Below, one piece after another: positions 62,507 through 64,000 of a stretch of 64,000 bases of DNA; within the stretch, counting starts at the first letter, position 1; each line of letters opens with the position of its first letter. The DNA comes from Branchinecta lynchi. Taxonomy: Eukaryota > Arthropoda > Branchiopoda > Anostraca > Branchinectidae. The translations under genes and the position numbers were made by a program. A model generated the notes under the pieces. The model worked only from the letters and a program-made list of their open reading frames with translations, did not search any database and was not told the DNA's origin. The stretch lies in NCBI GenBank assembly GCA_023053575.1, contig JAKZAP010000016.1, forward strand, positions 16,324,030-16,388,029. Direction: 5' to 3'.

Positions 62507-63981
62507 ATCAATCAATCAATCAATATTTTATTTCCGCCAAAGATAGCGAGTAAAAAAGAAATTAATAGACACTGACAAATTTCGGCTAAACGCTATAACT
62601 CAAAAACTGCCAAAAGATAGCCTAACTACACTGCCGAAAATACTTAAAACTTATCTACAATTTAATTACAGTCTAATAACTGACAAATTGAAAATAAAAA
62701 AAAAACAAAAAAGAATAAAAATATCATTCACGAAAAAACCTGCACAGGTTATGTTGGAGACCTGAAAAATTTGATACAACCCGTTGAAGTTTCTTATTCA
62801 TTATAATAAGCGGATCTTTAAGATTATAGTATTCCATCATTTGCGTGTTAGAAAAATAACGAGAAAATCGGCATAAAAACTTTCCAAATTTAAAAAATGA
62901 CATTTTCATATGCGTTAAATTGCTAAGGGTAAAATACGGTAAAAGGGGAGAAGCAATTAAAATTTGAGGTAAAACAGCTGTATTAAAAATTCGCGACAAA
63001 GATTTTCTTGTCAAAAGCTCTCGGAGAGAAACGAGAGCACCAAAAGAGCAAGAAATTCGTGCATCTACAGCCTTTACAATATAAGCACGAGTTGAAGAAA
63101 GCGTCGTCCCGTAAATAAGACCAAGATACTTAATAAAAACAGTAGCCATAACCCTATGCTGACCAATACAAATATTTTCATGCTGGTTTTCACATGGATT
63201 AGAACCAAAAATAATAAACTTACATTTTTCAGGTTTTAACCGAAGGCCATGCTTATTTAAAAAAAAAAAATAAAATCAACATTATGTTGTCGAGAAAAAC
63301 GAGACCGACTTAAAAGGAGGATGTCATCCGCGTAAGCGATCCAAGAAACAAAAATACCAGAAGCATCAACAAAAGAAGTCTTGAGTTGATCCAAACACAA
63401 AGCTAGTGTTACATTGAAAATAAAAGGGGAAAGCTCACTACCTTGCCGGACACCTCGTTTAACAACGACATCATAACCAGAAAAAGATCCCTTCCAAAAA
63501 ACTCTTACTTTAGATAGTTTATACCACTGGTGTAACACTAGAACAATTTTCGTAGGAACTCTATTCTTGAGTAGCGCATACATCGCCCAAGAATGCAAAA
63601 TACTATCATATGCAGCCGCAATATCCAAAGCAAGGGCATAAACCTTTTAAAAAGGAGAACAAAAAGAAAAATACGGGAAAGAACTGAATGAGCCAAATCA
63701 CAGTTTGACTTTTTCCGGAACCCAATTTGATTTAACCCATGATTACAGCCCTCAAAATACGGCAATAAAACTAGTTCAAAAAGTTTACTCATCTGGCATG
63801 ATGTCGTTATAGGGCAGTATGAAGAGCACTCGTTTAACTTACCACCTCTCTTTAGAAGGGGGCGTGTAGTTGACTGACAAAAACTTCGAGGGATAAAACC
63901 AGTACGAATAATAAGAGTAAATAAAAGGGCAATAAAATATATAGCTAAAGGTGATGACCATTTCAGAAGTCGCGAATTCAC
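62507..63981 (-). mobile_element. LINE with (CAAT)n tail, runs off the right edge
   Basis: Minus strand. The plus-strand tail is CAATCAATCAATCAATCAAT at 62503-62522. RT is present in three frame-shifted pieces: 63981-63538, 63628-63257 and 63149-62724. The order is right for one decayed ORF2. The 5' part lies outside the window. Confidence 0.85.
62724..63981 (-). pseudogene. LINE reverse transcriptase with frameshifts
   Basis: Piece 1 (63981-63640) has the RT fingers: PITTSCQMSKLFELVL and IGFRKKSNCDLAHS. Piece 2 (63628-63257) has AAAYDSILHSWAMYALL, VRQGSELSPFIFN and the catalytic IAYADDILLLSRS. Piece 3 (63149-62724) is the thumb and C-terminal part. Frame changes fall at A/T-runs near 63640-63650 and 63260-63270. 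The AYADD core is intact but the protein cannot be made in one piece. Confidence 0.85.
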
Positions 63982-64000
63982 ACCATCATGGTCCTCAGAA

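Overview
This window reads as part of an arthropod nuclear genome: AT-rich, intron-rich, crowded with transposons, and carrying exons of clip-domain serine proteases, a protein class typical of arthropod immunity and development. No bacterial operon, rRNA or tRNA was recognised. One 100-base assembly gap lies at 37126-37225.

Left end (1-7439): the right-hand part of a Polinton/Maverick (adintovirus-like) element, an integrated viral-type transposon. In order it carries a packaging ATPase, a fibre-like protein, a PX-like core/membrane protein with two AT-hooks, a frame-broken adenain-type protease, a small zinc-ribbon ORF running into a retroviral-type integrase, a PY-like protein, the penton-like minor capsid protein, a small basic protein, the double-jelly-roll major capsid protein and a small last gene. 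DNA polymerase B is not in view and should lie to the left. Nine of ten genes start inside the hexamer TAAATG, which resembles a poxvirus-type late initiator. The element ends at 7439 and sits in a palindromic host repeat. A second copy emerges from the assembly gap at 37226 and ends at 37522, so the gap probably hides most of another Polinton.

Host genes (9.2-59 kb, all minus strand): three clip/trypsin-type serine protease loci lie in tandem. Locus 1 has six exons in view (24444 down to 9231), every splice phase agrees, and only the exon with the catalytic serine is missing. Locus 2 runs from a signal-peptide exon at 46162 to a His-box exon at 37942. Locus 3 shows only its terminal GDSGGP exon (58930-59094). 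Their introns hold LINE fragments, MITEs and other repeats.

Middle (28.7-34.0 kb): three nearly identical 1.59-kb units in tandem, each ending in a GC-rich palindrome, with an inverted arm at the left and a 44-bp direct repeat on both sides.

Right part: a complete tyrosine-recombinase retrotransposon (46643-53601, minus strand) of Ngaro/PAT-like structure. It has gag, RT-RNase H and tyrosine recombinase ORFs, and classic split direct repeats (A1 - ORFs - B1 A2 B2). It inserted into a dispersed host repeat at an ATAG core, so the empty site and the probable circle junction can both be read. Beyond it lie MITEs, a hAT-like non-autonomous element, a solo LTR with a 4-bp target duplication, a gag-like ORF and a frameshifted LINE that runs off the right edge.
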